From Streptomyces jumonjinensis (GTDB lineage: Bacteria > Actinomycetota > Actinomycetes > Streptomycetales > Streptomycetaceae): DNA of 64,000 nt. The stretch spans positions 21,804 to 85,803 of the forward strand of contig NZ_VCLA01000170.1 of NCBI RefSeq assembly GCF_009600885.1. Direction: 5' to 3'. The stretch's first letter is position 1. Each line of letters begins with the position of its first letter. Both the position numbers and the translations under genes were made by a program. Shown here piece by piece: positions 32,808 through 42,045 of this stretch. The notes under the pieces were generated by a model. It did not search any database. It saw only the letters and a program-made list of their open reading frames with translations, and was not told the DNA's origin.

Positions 32808-34409
32808 ATGATCGACCAGCCGCAGCAGCTGTCACCGCCCCCGCAAGCGGTGCGACTGCCGGTGCGTCCGGCGGCCGGCAGACATCTCGTCCTGCTGGTC
32901 GTCTTCGTCTGCGCCGCCTGCGGACTGGTGTACGAACTGGAACTGGTCGCGCTCGCCTCCTATCTCATCGGCGACTCGGTCACCCAGGCGTCCGTGGTCC
33001 TGTCGGTGATGGTCTTCGCCATGGGCGTAGGCTCCCTGCTGGCCAAGCGGCTGCGCTGCCGGGCCGCCGTCGGCTTCGGCCTGCTGGAGCTGTCGCTGGC
33101 CCTGGTCGGCGGCTGCTCGGCGATGGCGCTGTACGCCTCCTTCGCCTGGACCGGCGAATCCCGGGTGGTGCTGGTCGGGTTCGCGCTCACCATCGGCGTA
33201 CTGATCGGCGCGGAGCTTCCGCTGCTGATGTCGCTGATCCAGCGGATCTCCCGGCGGGACGCCGAGGGCACCGTCGCCGATCTCTTCGCCGCCGACTACG
33301 TGGGCGCGCTCGTCGGCGGGCTCGCCTTCCCGTTTCTGCTGCTGCCCTGGCTGGGGCAGCTCACCAGCGGGCTGCTCACCGGCGCGGTCAACGCGGTGGT
33401 GGGCGGGCTGCTGGTGCTCTGGCTCTTCCGCCGCGATCTCACCCCGCGCTCCCGCGCCTGGCTGCTGGTCGCCAACGCCTCCGTCCTCGCCGTGCTGGGC
33501 ACCGCCACCGTCCTGGTCGACGACTTCGAACGGGCCGCGCGCCGGGCGGTCTACGGCGACGACGTACGGGTCGCCGTGCAGACCGGGTTGCAGGAGGTGG
33601 TGCTCACCGGCGGCCCCCTGGGCCCGCTCGACCTCTTTCTCGACGGGCGGCTGTGGACGAGCGAACGCGACGAGTACGTCTATCACGAGGCCCTGGTGCA
33701 CCCCGCGATGCGCGGCCCGCACTCCCGGGTGCTGATCCTCGGCGGGGGCGACGGGCTCGCCGCCCGCGAGGTGCTGCGCTACCGCGACACCCGCTCGGTG
33801 ACCGTCGTGGAGCCGGACCCGGGGGTGGTGCGGCTGGCCCGCACCGATCCGGCGCTCACCAGGCTCAACCAGCACGCCTACCGCGACCACCGGATACGCG
33901 TGGTCGCCCAGGACCCGTTCAGCTGGCTGCGCGTCCCGCGCGGCAGCTGGGACGTGGTGATCGTGGATCTGCCCGACCCCGGGATCACCGGGAGCGCCAA
34001 GTTCTACTCGCAGGAGTTCTACGGGCTGGTCGCGGCCGTCCTCGCCGACGGCGGCCGGCTGGCGGTGCACGCCGGACCGCCCGACACCCGCCCGCATACG
34101 TACTGGACGGTCGAGGCGACACTGCGCGCCGCCGGGTTCACCGCCGGCCCCTACCGCGCCACCGGACGGGTCTCGGGGGTCGCGGCAGGCCCGGACCGCA
34201 CCGCCGCCGGGTCCGGTTCCGGGGTGCCCGGCTGGGGCTTTCTGCTGGCTGCCCGGGGACCGGCCCCCCGGCTCGGGCTCGATCCGGACGCGCCGCCGCT
34301 GCGCCGGCTGACCCGGGCGGTGCTGGCGGCGGACGCCTGGGGCGCGGAGCGCACCAGGGTGCCGGGGCTGCCGCCGTCGACGCTGAGCCACCCCCGGTAC
34401 CAGGACTGA
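32808..34409 (+). CDS. Membrane-anchored spermidine-synthase-like aminopropyltransferase
   Basis: A 533-residue protein. The first ~215 residues contain seven or so membrane helices (for example HLVLLVVFVCAACGLVYEL and FLLLPWLGQLTSGLLTGAV). The remainder is a Rossmann methyltransferase-like domain of the spermidine synthase family: LDGRLWTSERDEYVYHEALV, HPAM, VLILGGGDGLAAREVLRY (nucleoside binding), VEPDPGV and VVIVDLPDPG with the catalytic aspartate, then KFYSQEFYGLV. It probably transfers an aminopropyl or a related group from decarboxylated SAM. The real acceptor in such fused proteins is not settled. It starts at ATG 32808 near a weak ribosome site. Confidence 0.8.
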   Translation: MIDQPQQLSPPPQAVRLPVRPAAGRHLVLLVVFVCAACGLVYELELVALASYLIGDSVTQASVVLSVMVFAMGVGSLLAKRLRCRAAVGFGLLELSLALVGGCSAMALYASFAWTGESRVVLVGFALTIGVLIGAELPLLMSLIQRISRRDAEGTVADLFAADYVGALVGGLAFPFLLLPWLGQLTSGLLTGAVNAVVGGLLVLWLFRRDLTPRSRAWLLVANASVLAVLGTATVLVDDFERAARRAVYGDDVRVAVQTGLQEVVLTGGPLGPLDLFLDGRLWTSERDEYVYHEALVHPAMRGPHSRVLILGGGDGLAAREVLRYRDTRSVTVVEPDPGVVRLARTDPALTRLNQHAYRDHRIRVVAQDPFSWLRVPRGSWDVVIVDLPDPGITGSAKFYSQEFYGLVAAVLADGGRLAVHAGPPDTRPHTYWTVEATLRAAGFTAGPYRATGRVSGVAAGPDRTAAGSGSGVPGWGFLLAARGPAPRLGLDPDAPPLRRLTRAVLAADAWGAERTRVPGLPPSTLSHPRYQD

Positions 34410-34542
34410 GCCGCGCCGGTACGAGGACGGGGCCGCGCCCCCGCCCGGGTGGCCGCCGGCCCGCCGCGTCCGCCGCGACCGGCGGGACATCCACGGACCG
34501 AAAGGCAGACGAGCGGAGGCCCGCTGGGTACGCTCGATTCCC

Positions 34543-35523
34543 ATGGACCACCAGGTGTTCGTTCCGGTACCGGCCGAGGCCGTCCGAGAGGTGCTCAGAG
34601 ACCCCGCGCGGGTCGCCCGCTGCGTCCGGGGACTCCAGCAGGACGCCGACGACGGCAAGGGCCCGCTCGCCGGGCGGCTCAAGGTCCGGGCCGGCAGCCA
34701 CACGATCACCTACCGGGGCGCGCTGCGCGTCGTGGAGCGGGGCGGCGACTTCGCCGTCGAGGGCGAGGGCGCCGAGGCGCGCGGCGCCGGCTCCGTGCGG
34801 GTGGCGCTGACGGTCCGGCTGACGGAGACCGACGGCGGTACGACCCTGAGCGTCACGGGCACGGCCCAGGCGGACGGCCGGCTCGCCGAACTGACGGACG
34901 ACGCCCGTGAGCAGGCCGCCCACCGGCTGCTGGACCGGTTCGGGGAGCGGCTCGCGGAGCTGGCGGCCGGGGAGGGCGCGGACGCCGGGCCGGGGTCCGA
35001 GGGCCCGGGGCCGGTGAGCCGCCGGGACGCGGAGCGGATCGGGATCGCGGAACACGAGGCACCGGAGGCACCGGAGGCACCGGACGAGGCGGAGACCGTC
35101 TCCGGGACCGGGACCGGGACCGGGGCCGGGACCGCGTTCGACGCGCCCGTGCCGCCGCCGGCCCCCGACGCCGGGGCGGACGACGAGCCCGCCGCCGACG
35201 CCCCCGGCGACGGCCTCGAAGACGACCTGGACGGTGCCGAGGCCCCCGGCGACAGCCTCGACCACCTCGACGACCTGGAGCACCTCGACGCCCTGGAGGA
35301 TCTCCCCGACACCCCGCCCGCCGAGGCCGCCCACGCCCGGCGCACCATGATCGGGCGCAGCGCCGAGGAGGTCGACCACGCCCCGCCGCGCGGCCGTTAC
35401 GCCCCCGTGCCCGCGCCCGACGACGGCGGCCGGGGCCTGCCCCTGCGCTGGATCGCGCCCGCCGCCGCCCTCGCCATCGCCTCCGCCGTCGTCGCAGGCC
35501 GCGCGCTGCGCCGCCGCCGCTGA
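34543..35523 (+). CDS. CoxG/SRPBCC-domain protein with C-terminal membrane anchor
   Basis: A 326-residue protein. The first 145 residues form an SRPBCC (START-like) domain of the CoxG type: VFVPVPAEAVREVLRDPARV, GPLAGRLKVRAGSHTITYRG and ELTDDAREQAAHRLLDRFGE. Then comes a long acidic low-complexity region (about residues 150-280, with GTGTGTGAG and many DDL/EDL). The C-terminus has one membrane helix (LRWIAPAAALAIASAVVAG) followed by RALRRRR, so the protein is tail-anchored with the domain in the cytoplasm. It may bind a lipid or hydrophobic ligand. The partner is unknown. Confidence 0.7.
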   Translation: MDHQVFVPVPAEAVREVLRDPARVARCVRGLQQDADDGKGPLAGRLKVRAGSHTITYRGALRVVERGGDFAVEGEGAEARGAGSVRVALTVRLTETDGGTTLSVTGTAQADGRLAELTDDAREQAAHRLLDRFGERLAELAAGEGADAGPGSEGPGPVSRRDAERIGIAEHEAPEAPEAPDEAETVSGTGTGTGAGTAFDAPVPPPAPDAGADDEPAADAPGDGLEDDLDGAEAPGDSLDHLDDLEHLDALEDLPDTPPAEAAHARRTMIGRSAEEVDHAPPRGRYAPVPAPDDGGRGLPLRWIAPAAALAIASAVVAGRALRRRR

Positions 35524-35548
35524 CGCCCATTGCCAGTACTGTCGTGAC

Positions 35549-36343
35549 GTGAGCAGCAGCGAAGAGAATGTCCGGCTGGCAGCCGGAGACGTCGAGTTGA
35601 CCATCAGCCCGCGCAACGGCTGCCGTATCGAGAGCCTGATCGTCGGCGGCGCCGAACTGCTGCGCCAGGGCCCGCGGTACGGCTGTTTCCCGATGGTCCC
35701 CTGGTGCGGCCGGGTCGAGAACGGGATGTTCCACGACGGCGCTGTCACGCGTCAGCTGCCGCTCAACGCCCCTCCGCACGCGATCCACGGCACCGTCCGC
35801 GACCTCCCGTGGCGCACTGCCCGCAAGGAGAGCGCCGGGGCGGTCTTCACCTGCGAGCTCGGCGACCCCTGGCCGTACACCGGACGCGTCACGCAGATGG
35901 CCGAACTGACGGCGGACTCGCTCACGCTCACCCTGTGCGTCGAGGCGTACGACGAGTCCTTCCCGGCTCAGGCGGGCTGGCACCCCTGGTTCGCGCGCGA
36001 CCTCGGCGGCGAGGACGTACGGATCGACTTCTCGCCCGCCTGGCAGGAGGAGCGCGGCGAGAACCATCTCCCGACCGGCCGCCGGATCGATCCGCTGCCC
36101 GGCCCCTGGGACGACTGCTTCGGGATGCCGGACGGGGTCTCGGTCGCGCTCACCTGGCCGGGACAGCTGGAGCTGACGGTGGCCAGCCGCGCCGAGTGGG
36201 CGGTGATCTACGACGAGCAGCGCGAGGCGGTCTGTGTGGAGCCCCAGTCCGGTCCGCCGAACGGGCTCAACACCCACCCCCGTCTGGTCACCCCGATCGA
36301 CCCGCTGGAGATCGCGACCACCTGGAGCTGGCGGCGGCTCTGA
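35549..36343 (+). CDS. Aldose 1-epimerase family protein
   Basis: A 264-residue beta-sandwich protein: GCRIESLIVGGAELLRQGPR, PMVPWCGRVENGMF, PPHAIHGTVRDLPW with the catalytic histidine region, PAQAGWHPWF with the second histidine, and CVEPQSGPPNGLNTHPRLV with the catalytic glutamate. These match the galactose mutarotase family and the enzyme probably interconverts sugar anomers. GTG 35549 is the start. It is followed after 30 bases by pyrE; the pair may share a transcript. Confidence 0.8.
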   Translation: MSSSEENVRLAAGDVELTISPRNGCRIESLIVGGAELLRQGPRYGCFPMVPWCGRVENGMFHDGAVTRQLPLNAPPHAIHGTVRDLPWRTARKESAGAVFTCELGDPWPYTGRVTQMAELTADSLTLTLCVEAYDESFPAQAGWHPWFARDLGGEDVRIDFSPAWQEERGENHLPTGRRIDPLPGPWDDCFGMPDGVSVALTWPGQLELTVASRAEWAVIYDEQREAVCVEPQSGPPNGLNTHPRLVTPIDPLEIATTWSWRRL

Positions 36344-36373
36344 GCCGTGGAGGCAGCGCCTAAGCTCGTACGC

Positions 36374-36922
36374 ATGACTGATGTACGTGCTGAGCTGCTC
36401 CAGCAGATCAAGGACAAGGCCGTGGTGCACGGCAAGGTGACCCTCTCCTCGGGTCTTGAGGCCGACTACTACGTGGACCTTCGCCGGATCACGCTCGACG
36501 GCACGGCGGCGCCGCTGGTCGGGCAGGTCATGTCCGAGCTGACCGCGGAGCTCGACTTCGACTGCGTCGGCGGGCTCACCCTGGGCGCCGACCCGGTGGC
36601 GACCGCGATCCTGCACGCCTCGGCCGCGCGCGGCCGGCGGGTGGACGCCTTCGTCGTACGGAAGGCCGCCAAGGCGCACGGCATGCAGCGCAGGGTCGAG
36701 GGCCCGGACATCAAGGGCCGCCGCTGTCTGGTGGTCGAGGACACCTCCACCACCGGCGGCTCCCCGCTGACCGCCGTCGAGGCCGTACGCGAGGCCGGCG
36801 GCGAGGTCGTCGCGGTGGCGACGATCGTGGACCGGGCGACCGGCGCGGGAGAGAAGATCATCGGGACGGCCGGGGTGCCGTATCTGTACGCGTACGCCCT
36901 GGACGAGCTGGGCCTGGGCTGA
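36374..36922 (+). CDS. pyrE: Orotate phosphoribosyltransferase
   Basis: A 182-residue enzyme of pyrimidine synthesis that converts orotate and PRPP to OMP. Recognised by LSSGLEADYYVDLRRITLDG, VGGLTLGADPVATAIL, VDAFVVRKAAKAHGMQRRVE and the PRPP loop CLVVEDTSTTGGSPLTAVEA. ATG 36374 is preceded by a weak ribosome site. The order with fba downstream is conserved in streptomycetes. Confidence 0.93.
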   Translation: MTDVRAELLQQIKDKAVVHGKVTLSSGLEADYYVDLRRITLDGTAAPLVGQVMSELTAELDFDCVGGLTLGADPVATAILHASAARGRRVDAFVVRKAAKAHGMQRRVEGPDIKGRRCLVVEDTSTTGGSPLTAVEAVREAGGEVVAVATIVDRATGAGEKIIGTAGVPYLYAYALDELGLG

Positions 36923-36938
36923 CCGCGCTCCCGCTCCG

Positions 36939-36967
36939 GGCCGCACCTCCCCGGGGGTCGTGCGGCC
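36939..36967. terminator. Hairpin after pyrE
   Basis: GGCCGCAC pairs with GTGCGGCC around CTCCCCGGGGGTC, 17 bases after the pyrE stop. No T-run follows. Confidence 0.55.
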
Positions 36968-37136
36968 GGGGCGGGCGGGTCTCGTCGTGGGGGCTGGGCG
37001 GGCCTTCTCCCGCGGGTGGGCGCCGGGCGTCGTGGAGCCCCGGCACGCGTCTGGAAAGATAGGGCACGACGATGACGTCGCCCCAAGGTCAGGGCCAGCT
37101 CATAACGCAAACCCGCACATCACAAGGAGCGGACAC

Positions 37137-38159
37137 ATGCCCATCGCAACCCCCGAGGTCTACAACCAGATGCTCGACCGGGCGAAGGCAGGCAAGTTCG
37201 CCTACCCGGCCATCAATGTGACCTCCTCCCAGACGCTCCACGCCGCTCTGCGCGGGTTCGCGGAGGCCGAGAGCGACGGCATCATCCAGATCTCCACCGG
37301 CGGCGCCGAGTTCCTGGGCGGCCAGCACAACAAGGACATGGTCACCGGCGCGGTCGCGCTCGCCGAGTTCGCGCACATCGTCGCCGCCAAGTACGACGTC
37401 ACCGTCGCGCTGCACACCGACCACTGCCCCAAGGACAAGCTGGACAGCTATGTCCGTCCGCTGATCGCGGTCTCCGCCGAGCGCGTCGCCCGGGGCGAGA
37501 ACCCGCTCTTCCAGTCCCACATGTGGGATGGCTCGGCCGAGAACCTCGCCGACAACCTCTCCATCGGGCAGGAGCTGCTGGCCCAGGCCGCCGCCGCCAA
37601 GATCATTCTTGAGGTCGAGATCACCCCGACCGGCGGCGAGGAGGACGGTGTCACCCACGAGATCAACGACGAGCTCTACACCACCGTCGACGACGCCCTG
37701 CGCACCGCCGAGGCCCTCGGCCTGGGCGAGAAGGGCCGCTATCTGCTGGCCGCGTCCTTCGGCAACGTCCACGGCGTCTACAAGCCGGGCAATGTCGTCC
37801 TCCGTCCCGAGCTGCTGAAGGACCTCCAGCAGGGCGTGGGCGAGAAGTACGGCAAGGCCGCCCCCTTCGACTTCGTCTTCCACGGCGGCTCGGGCTCCAC
37901 GGCCGAGGAGATCGCCACCGCGCTGGAGAACGGCGTGGTCAAGATGAACCTGGACACGGACACCCAGTACGCCTTCACGCGTCCGGTGGCCGCGCACATG
38001 TTCACCAACTACGACGGTGTGCTGAAGGTCGACGGCGAGGTCGGCGACAAGAAGACCTACGACCCGCGCACCTGGGGCAAGCTCGCCGAGGCCGGCATGG
38101 CGACCCGCGTCACCGAGGCGTGCGCCGCGCTGCGCTCCACGGGCACCACGCTGAAGTAA
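37137..38159 (+). CDS. fba: Class II fructose-bisphosphate aldolase
   Basis: A 340-residue zinc-dependent glycolytic aldolase that interconverts fructose 1,6-bisphosphate with the triose phosphates. Motifs: VALHTDHCPKDKL with the zinc-binding HxDHC, EVEITPTGGEEDGV, LLAASFGNVHGVYKPGNVVL with a zinc histidine, DFVFHGGSGSTAEEI and VKMNLDTDTQ. It is of the longer class IIA type as in E. coli FbaA. AAGGAG lies 8 bases before ATG 37137. A terminator follows at 38175. Confidence 0.95.
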   Translation: MPIATPEVYNQMLDRAKAGKFAYPAINVTSSQTLHAALRGFAEAESDGIIQISTGGAEFLGGQHNKDMVTGAVALAEFAHIVAAKYDVTVALHTDHCPKDKLDSYVRPLIAVSAERVARGENPLFQSHMWDGSAENLADNLSIGQELLAQAAAAKIILEVEITPTGGEEDGVTHEINDELYTTVDDALRTAEALGLGEKGRYLLAASFGNVHGVYKPGNVVLRPELLKDLQQGVGEKYGKAAPFDFVFHGGSGSTAEEIATALENGVVKMNLDTDTQYAFTRPVAAHMFTNYDGVLKVDGEVGDKKTYDPRTWGKLAEAGMATRVTEACAALRSTGTTLK

Positions 38160-38174
38160 GCGGATCGCCCCTGA

Positions 38175-38209
38175 TGAGGCCCGGTGTCCATGACGGACGC
38201 CGGGCCTCA
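38175..38209 (+). terminator. Terminator after fba
   Basis: TGAGGCCCGG pairs with CCGGGCCTCA, with GTGTCC/GGACGC partly pairing inside. It lies 16 bases after the fba stop. Confidence 0.75.
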
Positions 38210-38297
38210 CTCGTACGGGTGGACGAGTGGTTACGGGACACGTGGGGGGCCGCCGCTCTACGATGATGCTCTCGACATCAGCCATCAGGAGGTTCAT

Positions 38298-38906
38298 ATG
38301 TCTGCCGCAGCAGTCGAGCGCCCCTGTGACAGCGATCCGAGGACTCTGCTCGACGAGGCGAACGCCCTCATGGAGCAGCTCCCCGGTCACCGCGTCGAGA
38401 TCATCGGAGGCATTCTCACCGTGACCCCGCCCCCGGATTTCCGTCACGCCCATGTTCTGACGGATCTCATGGTTCCCTTCATTACCGCAGGTCTGCACGG
38501 CAAAGAGACCATGGTTGTCCAGGCGGTCGGCATCTGGCTGCCGAGCGGCCCGTCCGACTACGCCATCCCCGATCTCGCTGTGGTGGACGCCGACTATGAC
38601 GAGCACATGGCCGAGAACAACTGTGCCGACCCGGCGATCTTCCGCCTGGTCGTGGAAGTGACGTCGAGCAACTACAACAACGATCTGCGCGTCAAGGTCA
38701 ACGCCTACGCCGAAGCCCAGGTCCCGGTCTATCTGATCGTCAACCGCAAGCACGGCCGGGTCCATGTGCTGACCGATCCCGAGGGCGCCGTCTACGAGAA
38801 GCACCAGGTCTTCGCCCCCGGCCAGCGGGTCGTCCTCCCCGCCTCCGTCGGGGCCGAGGGCACGCCGTCGATCACTCTCGACGTGTCGGAGCTGCTGAAG
38901 GTCTGA
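38298..38906 (+). CDS. Uma2 family (DUF820) PD-(D/E)XK nuclease-like protein
   Basis: A 202-residue protein from ATG 38298, 7 bases after AGGAGG. Recognised by HRVEIIGGILTVTPPPDFRH, IPDLAVVDADYD, RLVVEVTSSNYNNDLRVKVN (E-x-T-S and the lysine of the nuclease core) and YAEAQVPVYLIVNRKHGRVH. Uma2 proteins are abundant in streptomycetes and cyanobacteria. The fold is that of restriction-like nucleases, but the biological role is unknown. A solitary gene here, between fba and an MFS transporter. Confidence 0.8.
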   Translation: MSAAAVERPCDSDPRTLLDEANALMEQLPGHRVEIIGGILTVTPPPDFRHAHVLTDLMVPFITAGLHGKETMVVQAVGIWLPSGPSDYAIPDLAVVDADYDEHMAENNCADPAIFRLVVEVTSSNYNNDLRVKVNAYAEAQVPVYLIVNRKHGRVHVLTDPEGAVYEKHQVFAPGQRVVLPASVGAEGTPSITLDVSELLKV

Positions 38907-38955
38907 GCGGTCCGGCCCGGTAGTCGTCACCGGCCCGCGCTGCGATGATCCCGGT

Positions 38956-40401
38956 ATGGATGACCGTCCGGGAGACATCAGGCTGTCCACGACCACCGGC
39001 CGCTGGGTGGTCTTCACCACCGTCCTGGGTTCCGGGATGGCCATGCTGGACTCGACCGTCGTCAATGTCGCGCTGCCGAGGATCGGCAAGGATCTCAACG
39101 CGGATCTGGCGGTCCTCCAGTGGACCGTCAACGCGTACATGCTCTCGCTGGCCGGGCTGATCCTGCTGGGCGGGTCGCTCGGGGACCGCTATGGGCGGCG
39201 GAAGGTCTTCGTCGTCGGCGTCGTCTGGTTCGCCGTCGGGTCGCTGCTGTGCGGGATCGCGCCCAGCGGGGAGACGCTGGTGCTGGCGCGGGCCTTCCAG
39301 GGGATCGGGGGCGCGCTGCTCACCCCGGGGTCCCTGGCGATCATCCAGGCGAGCTTCCACCCCGACGACCGGGGGCGGGCGGTGGGGCTGTGGTCCGGGC
39401 TCGGCGGGGTCGGCGCGGCGATCGGGCCGTTCGTCGGGGGCTGGCTGGTGGACGGGCCGGGCTGGCGCTGGGTCTTTCTGATCAATGTCCCGCTGGCGGT
39501 GCTCTGTGTGCCCGTCGCGCTGCGCCATGTGCCCGAGTCGCGCGATCCTGACGCGCACGGCCGGTTCGACATCCTCGGCGCGGTCCTCGGCGCGGCGGCG
39601 CTCACGCTGGTGACCTACGCGCTCATCGCCCCCGCGTGGTGGGCGGGGGCCGCCGGAGTGGTGGTGGGGGCGCTGTTCATCGTGGTGGAGCGGCGGCGGC
39701 CCGATCCGATGCTGCCGCTGTCGATCTTCAAGTCGCGGCTGTTCACCGTGGTGAACGTGGTGACGTTCTGTGTGTACGCGGGGTTCGGCGGGTTCTTCTT
39801 CCTGGTGGCGCTCCAGTTGCAGGTGGTGGTCGGGTACTCGGCGCTCCAGGCGGGGGTCGCGCTGCTGCCGACGACGCTGCTGATGCTGCTCTTCTCGGCG
39901 CGCTCGGGGGCGCTGGCGGAGCGCATCGGGCCGAGGATTCCGCTGACGGTCGGGCCGCTGCTGTGCGCGGCCGGGATGCTGCTGATGCTGCGGGTGGGGG
40001 AGAACGCGTCGTACGTGACGGATGTGCTGCCCGCGCTGCTGGTGATGGGGGCGGGGATGGTGACGCTGGTGGCCCCGCTGACGGCGACGGTGCTGGGGTC
40101 GGTGGAGACCGGGCGGGCGGGGATCGCGAGCGGGGTCAACAACGCGGCGGCGCGGGCGGCCGGACTGCTGGCGGTGGCGGCGCTGCCGCTGCTGGCGGGG
40201 ATGGGGCCGGAGGCGTACCGGTCGGCGGCGGAGTTCGGGGCGACGTTCAAGCGGGCGATGCCGATGTGCGCGGGGGTGCTGGTGGTGGGCGCGGCGGTGG
40301 CGGCGCTCTGGGTGCGGAGGCCGGCGCGGGACGAGGTGAAGCCGGAGTGCCGGATGAACTGCGGGGTGGGGGCGCCGCCGCTGGAGACGGGCGAGGTCTA
40401 G
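38956..40401 (+). CDS. DHA2-type MFS drug transporter
   Basis: A 481-residue membrane protein with about 12-14 helices. The N-terminal signature MAMLDSTVVNVALPRIGKDL, the loop 2-3 motif GGSLGDRYGRRKVFVVG (motif A) and motif C GVGAAIGPFVGGWL place it with the proton-coupled multidrug efflux proteins of the DHA2 family (EmrB/QacA-like). The substrate is unknown. No regulator gene is adjacent. After the stop is a 16-base minisatellite. Confidence 0.85.
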   Translation: MDDRPGDIRLSTTTGRWVVFTTVLGSGMAMLDSTVVNVALPRIGKDLNADLAVLQWTVNAYMLSLAGLILLGGSLGDRYGRRKVFVVGVVWFAVGSLLCGIAPSGETLVLARAFQGIGGALLTPGSLAIIQASFHPDDRGRAVGLWSGLGGVGAAIGPFVGGWLVDGPGWRWVFLINVPLAVLCVPVALRHVPESRDPDAHGRFDILGAVLGAAALTLVTYALIAPAWWAGAAGVVVGALFIVVERRRPDPMLPLSIFKSRLFTVVNVVTFCVYAGFGGFFFLVALQLQVVVGYSALQAGVALLPTTLLMLLFSARSGALAERIGPRIPLTVGPLLCAAGMLLMLRVGENASYVTDVLPALLVMGAGMVTLVAPLTATVLGSVETGRAGIASGVNNAAARAAGLLAVAALPLLAGMGPEAYRSAAEFGATFKRAMPMCAGVLVVGAAVAALWVRRPARDEVKPECRMNCGVGAPPLETGEV

Positions 40402-40414
40402 GGCCTCGGGCCCG

Positions 40415-40540
40415 TACCTGCTGAGGTCTGTACTCGCTGAGGTCCGCTCCCGCTGAGGTCTGTACCTGCTGAGGTCCGCTCCCGCTGAAGCCGTACTCGC
40501 TGAGGTCCGCACCCGCTGAAACCCGCACCCACCGGGCCCG
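40415..40540. repeat. 16-base minisatellite
   Basis: Eight tandem units with the form YWCYYGCTGAGGTCYG (40415-40430, 40431-40446, 40447-40462, 40463-40478, a 15-base unit, then three more of decreasing fidelity) fill the space behind the MFS gene. Confidence 0.85.
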
Positions 40541-40647
40541 GGAACTCCAGAGCCGCCCGCCCCCGCCCGGCCCCGGCCCCGGTAGGCCCCGCCCCGGCTC
40601 CCCGGGACCCGCCCCGGCTCCCCGGCCGGAGCTGGGAGACTGGACGC

Positions 40648-41061
40648 ATGGGTATCCATGAAAATCTTCTCGGGGGGCCGCCCCCCACTCATCTCCCCGA
40701 CGACCCCGAGCCCCGCGAGCTCCTCGCCGCAGGCGAGCCCCCCGCCGACGTCGCCGCCAAATACCCCACCTCCTCCCTCGCCTGGGCGCGGCTGGCCGAC
40801 GACGCCTTCGAGCGCGGCAGCGTCGTCGAGTCGTACGCCTACGCCCGCACCGGCTACCACCGCGGGCTCGACGCGCTGCGCCGCAGCGGCTGGAAGGGCC
40901 ATGGGCCCGTGCCCTGGGAGCACGAGCCCAACCGCGGCTTCCTCCGCGCGCTGCACGCGCTCGCCCGCGCCGCGCAGAGCATCGGGGAGCAGGCGGAGTA
41001 CGAGCGCTGCGCCACGTTCCTGCGCGACTCCTCCGAGACGGCCGCCGACACCCTGGGCTGA
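40648..41061 (+). CDS. DUF3151 family protein
   Basis: A 137-residue protein: MGIHENLLGGPPPTHLPDD, then AWARLADDAFERGSVVESYA and GYHRGLDALRRSGWKGHGPV, followed by a C-terminal helix. It matches the actinobacterial DUF3151 family in length and motif order. The helices have a TPR-like look. Function is unknown. It is upstream of the kynurenine-pathway genes but with a gap of 160 bases. Confidence 0.8.
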   Translation: MGIHENLLGGPPPTHLPDDPEPRELLAAGEPPADVAAKYPTSSLAWARLADDAFERGSVVESYAYARTGYHRGLDALRRSGWKGHGPVPWEHEPNRGFLRALHALARAAQSIGEQAEYERCATFLRDSSETAADTLG

Positions 41062-41223
41062 GCCGGGACGCTGAGCCGGGACGCTGAAACGGCCCGCGAC
41101 TCTCCTGGCCCACAGCCATGGAGGGGCCGCGGGCCCGCGGCCTATGATGCGGGTGGGGACCGGGGCTCCCACACCTACAAAGGAAGGGGCGGACCGCTAC
41201 CCGGACACGTCGAGGAGACAGCG

Positions 41224-42045
41224 ATGTCACATGACGCGGCCCCGAATCTGGATTTCGCGGGCACCACTCCGTACGAGGACTACGTCCAGGCGGATGTCCT
41301 GACCCATCTCCAGCACCCGCTCTCCGAGGACCCGGGCGAGATGGTCTTCCTGGTCACCACCCAGGTGATGGAACTCTGGTTCACCGTGCTCGTCCATGAG
41401 TGGGAGACCGCGTCCCGCGCCCTGCGCGAGGACCGGGTGCCCGTCGCACTGGACGCGCTGGCCCGCTCGGCGCGCGAGCTGGAGGCGCTCAACGCCTCCT
41501 GGAAGCCGCTCGGCCAGCTGACGCCCGCGCAGTTCAACGCGTACCGCGGCGCCCTCGGCGAGGGCTCCGGCTTCCAGTCCGCGATGTACCGGCGGATGGA
41601 GTTCCTGCTCGGCGAGAAGTCCGCGTCCATGCTGGTGCCGCACCGGGGCGCCCCCCGGGTCCACGCCGAGCTGGAGAAGGCGCTCCAGGAGCCGAGCCTC
41701 TACGACGAGGTGCTGCGGCTGCTGGCCCGGCGCGGGCTGCCGGTGCCCGAGGAGGTGCTCGTACGGGATCTGTCGCTGAAGTACGAGCCCAGCGAGGCCG
41801 TCGAGGCGGTGTGGGCCGGGGTCTACCGGTCCGCGGACCAGAGCTCCGAGCTGGTCAGACTGGGTGAGGCGCTGACCGATGTCGGCGAGCTGGTGTGGCG
41901 CTGGCGCAACGACCATCTGGTGGCGACCCGGCGGGCGATGGGCGCGAAGGCGGGCACCGGCGGTTCGGCCGGGGTGACCTGGCTGGAGAAGCGGGCCCGT
42001 AAGAACGTCTTCCCCGAGCTGTGGACGGCCCGCAGCCATGTCTGA
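41224..42045 (+). CDS. kynA: Tryptophan 2,3-dioxygenase
   Basis: A 273-residue heme dioxygenase that opens the indole ring of tryptophan to give N-formylkynurenine. Motifs: TPYEDYVQADVLTHLQHPLS, FLVTTQVMELWFTVLVHEW, and QSAMYRRMEFLLGEKSASML with the substrate-carboxylate arginine. The C-terminus has WRWRNDHLVATRRAMGAKAG then GTGGSAG with the heme-propionate region. It starts the kyn set and its 3' end overlaps kynU by 8 bases. Confidence 0.92.
   Translation: MSHDAAPNLDFAGTTPYEDYVQADVLTHLQHPLSEDPGEMVFLVTTQVMELWFTVLVHEWETASRALREDRVPVALDALARSARELEALNASWKPLGQLTPAQFNAYRGALGEGSGFQSAMYRRMEFLLGEKSASMLVPHRGAPRVHAELEKALQEPSLYDEVLRLLARRGLPVPEEVLVRDLSLKYEPSEAVEAVWAGVYRSADQSSELVRLGEALTDVGELVWRWRNDHLVATRRAMGAKAGTGGSAGVTWLEKRARKNVFPELWTARSHV

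Noticed and set aside
34853..36946. Minus-strand open frame of 697 codons over the epimerase and pyrE genes
   Set aside because: Covers two well-supported genes on the other strand and carries no family motif.
40415..40540. The repeats behind the MFS gene as a CRISPR array
   Set aside because: Units are contiguous 16-mers with no spacers, so they form a minisatellite.
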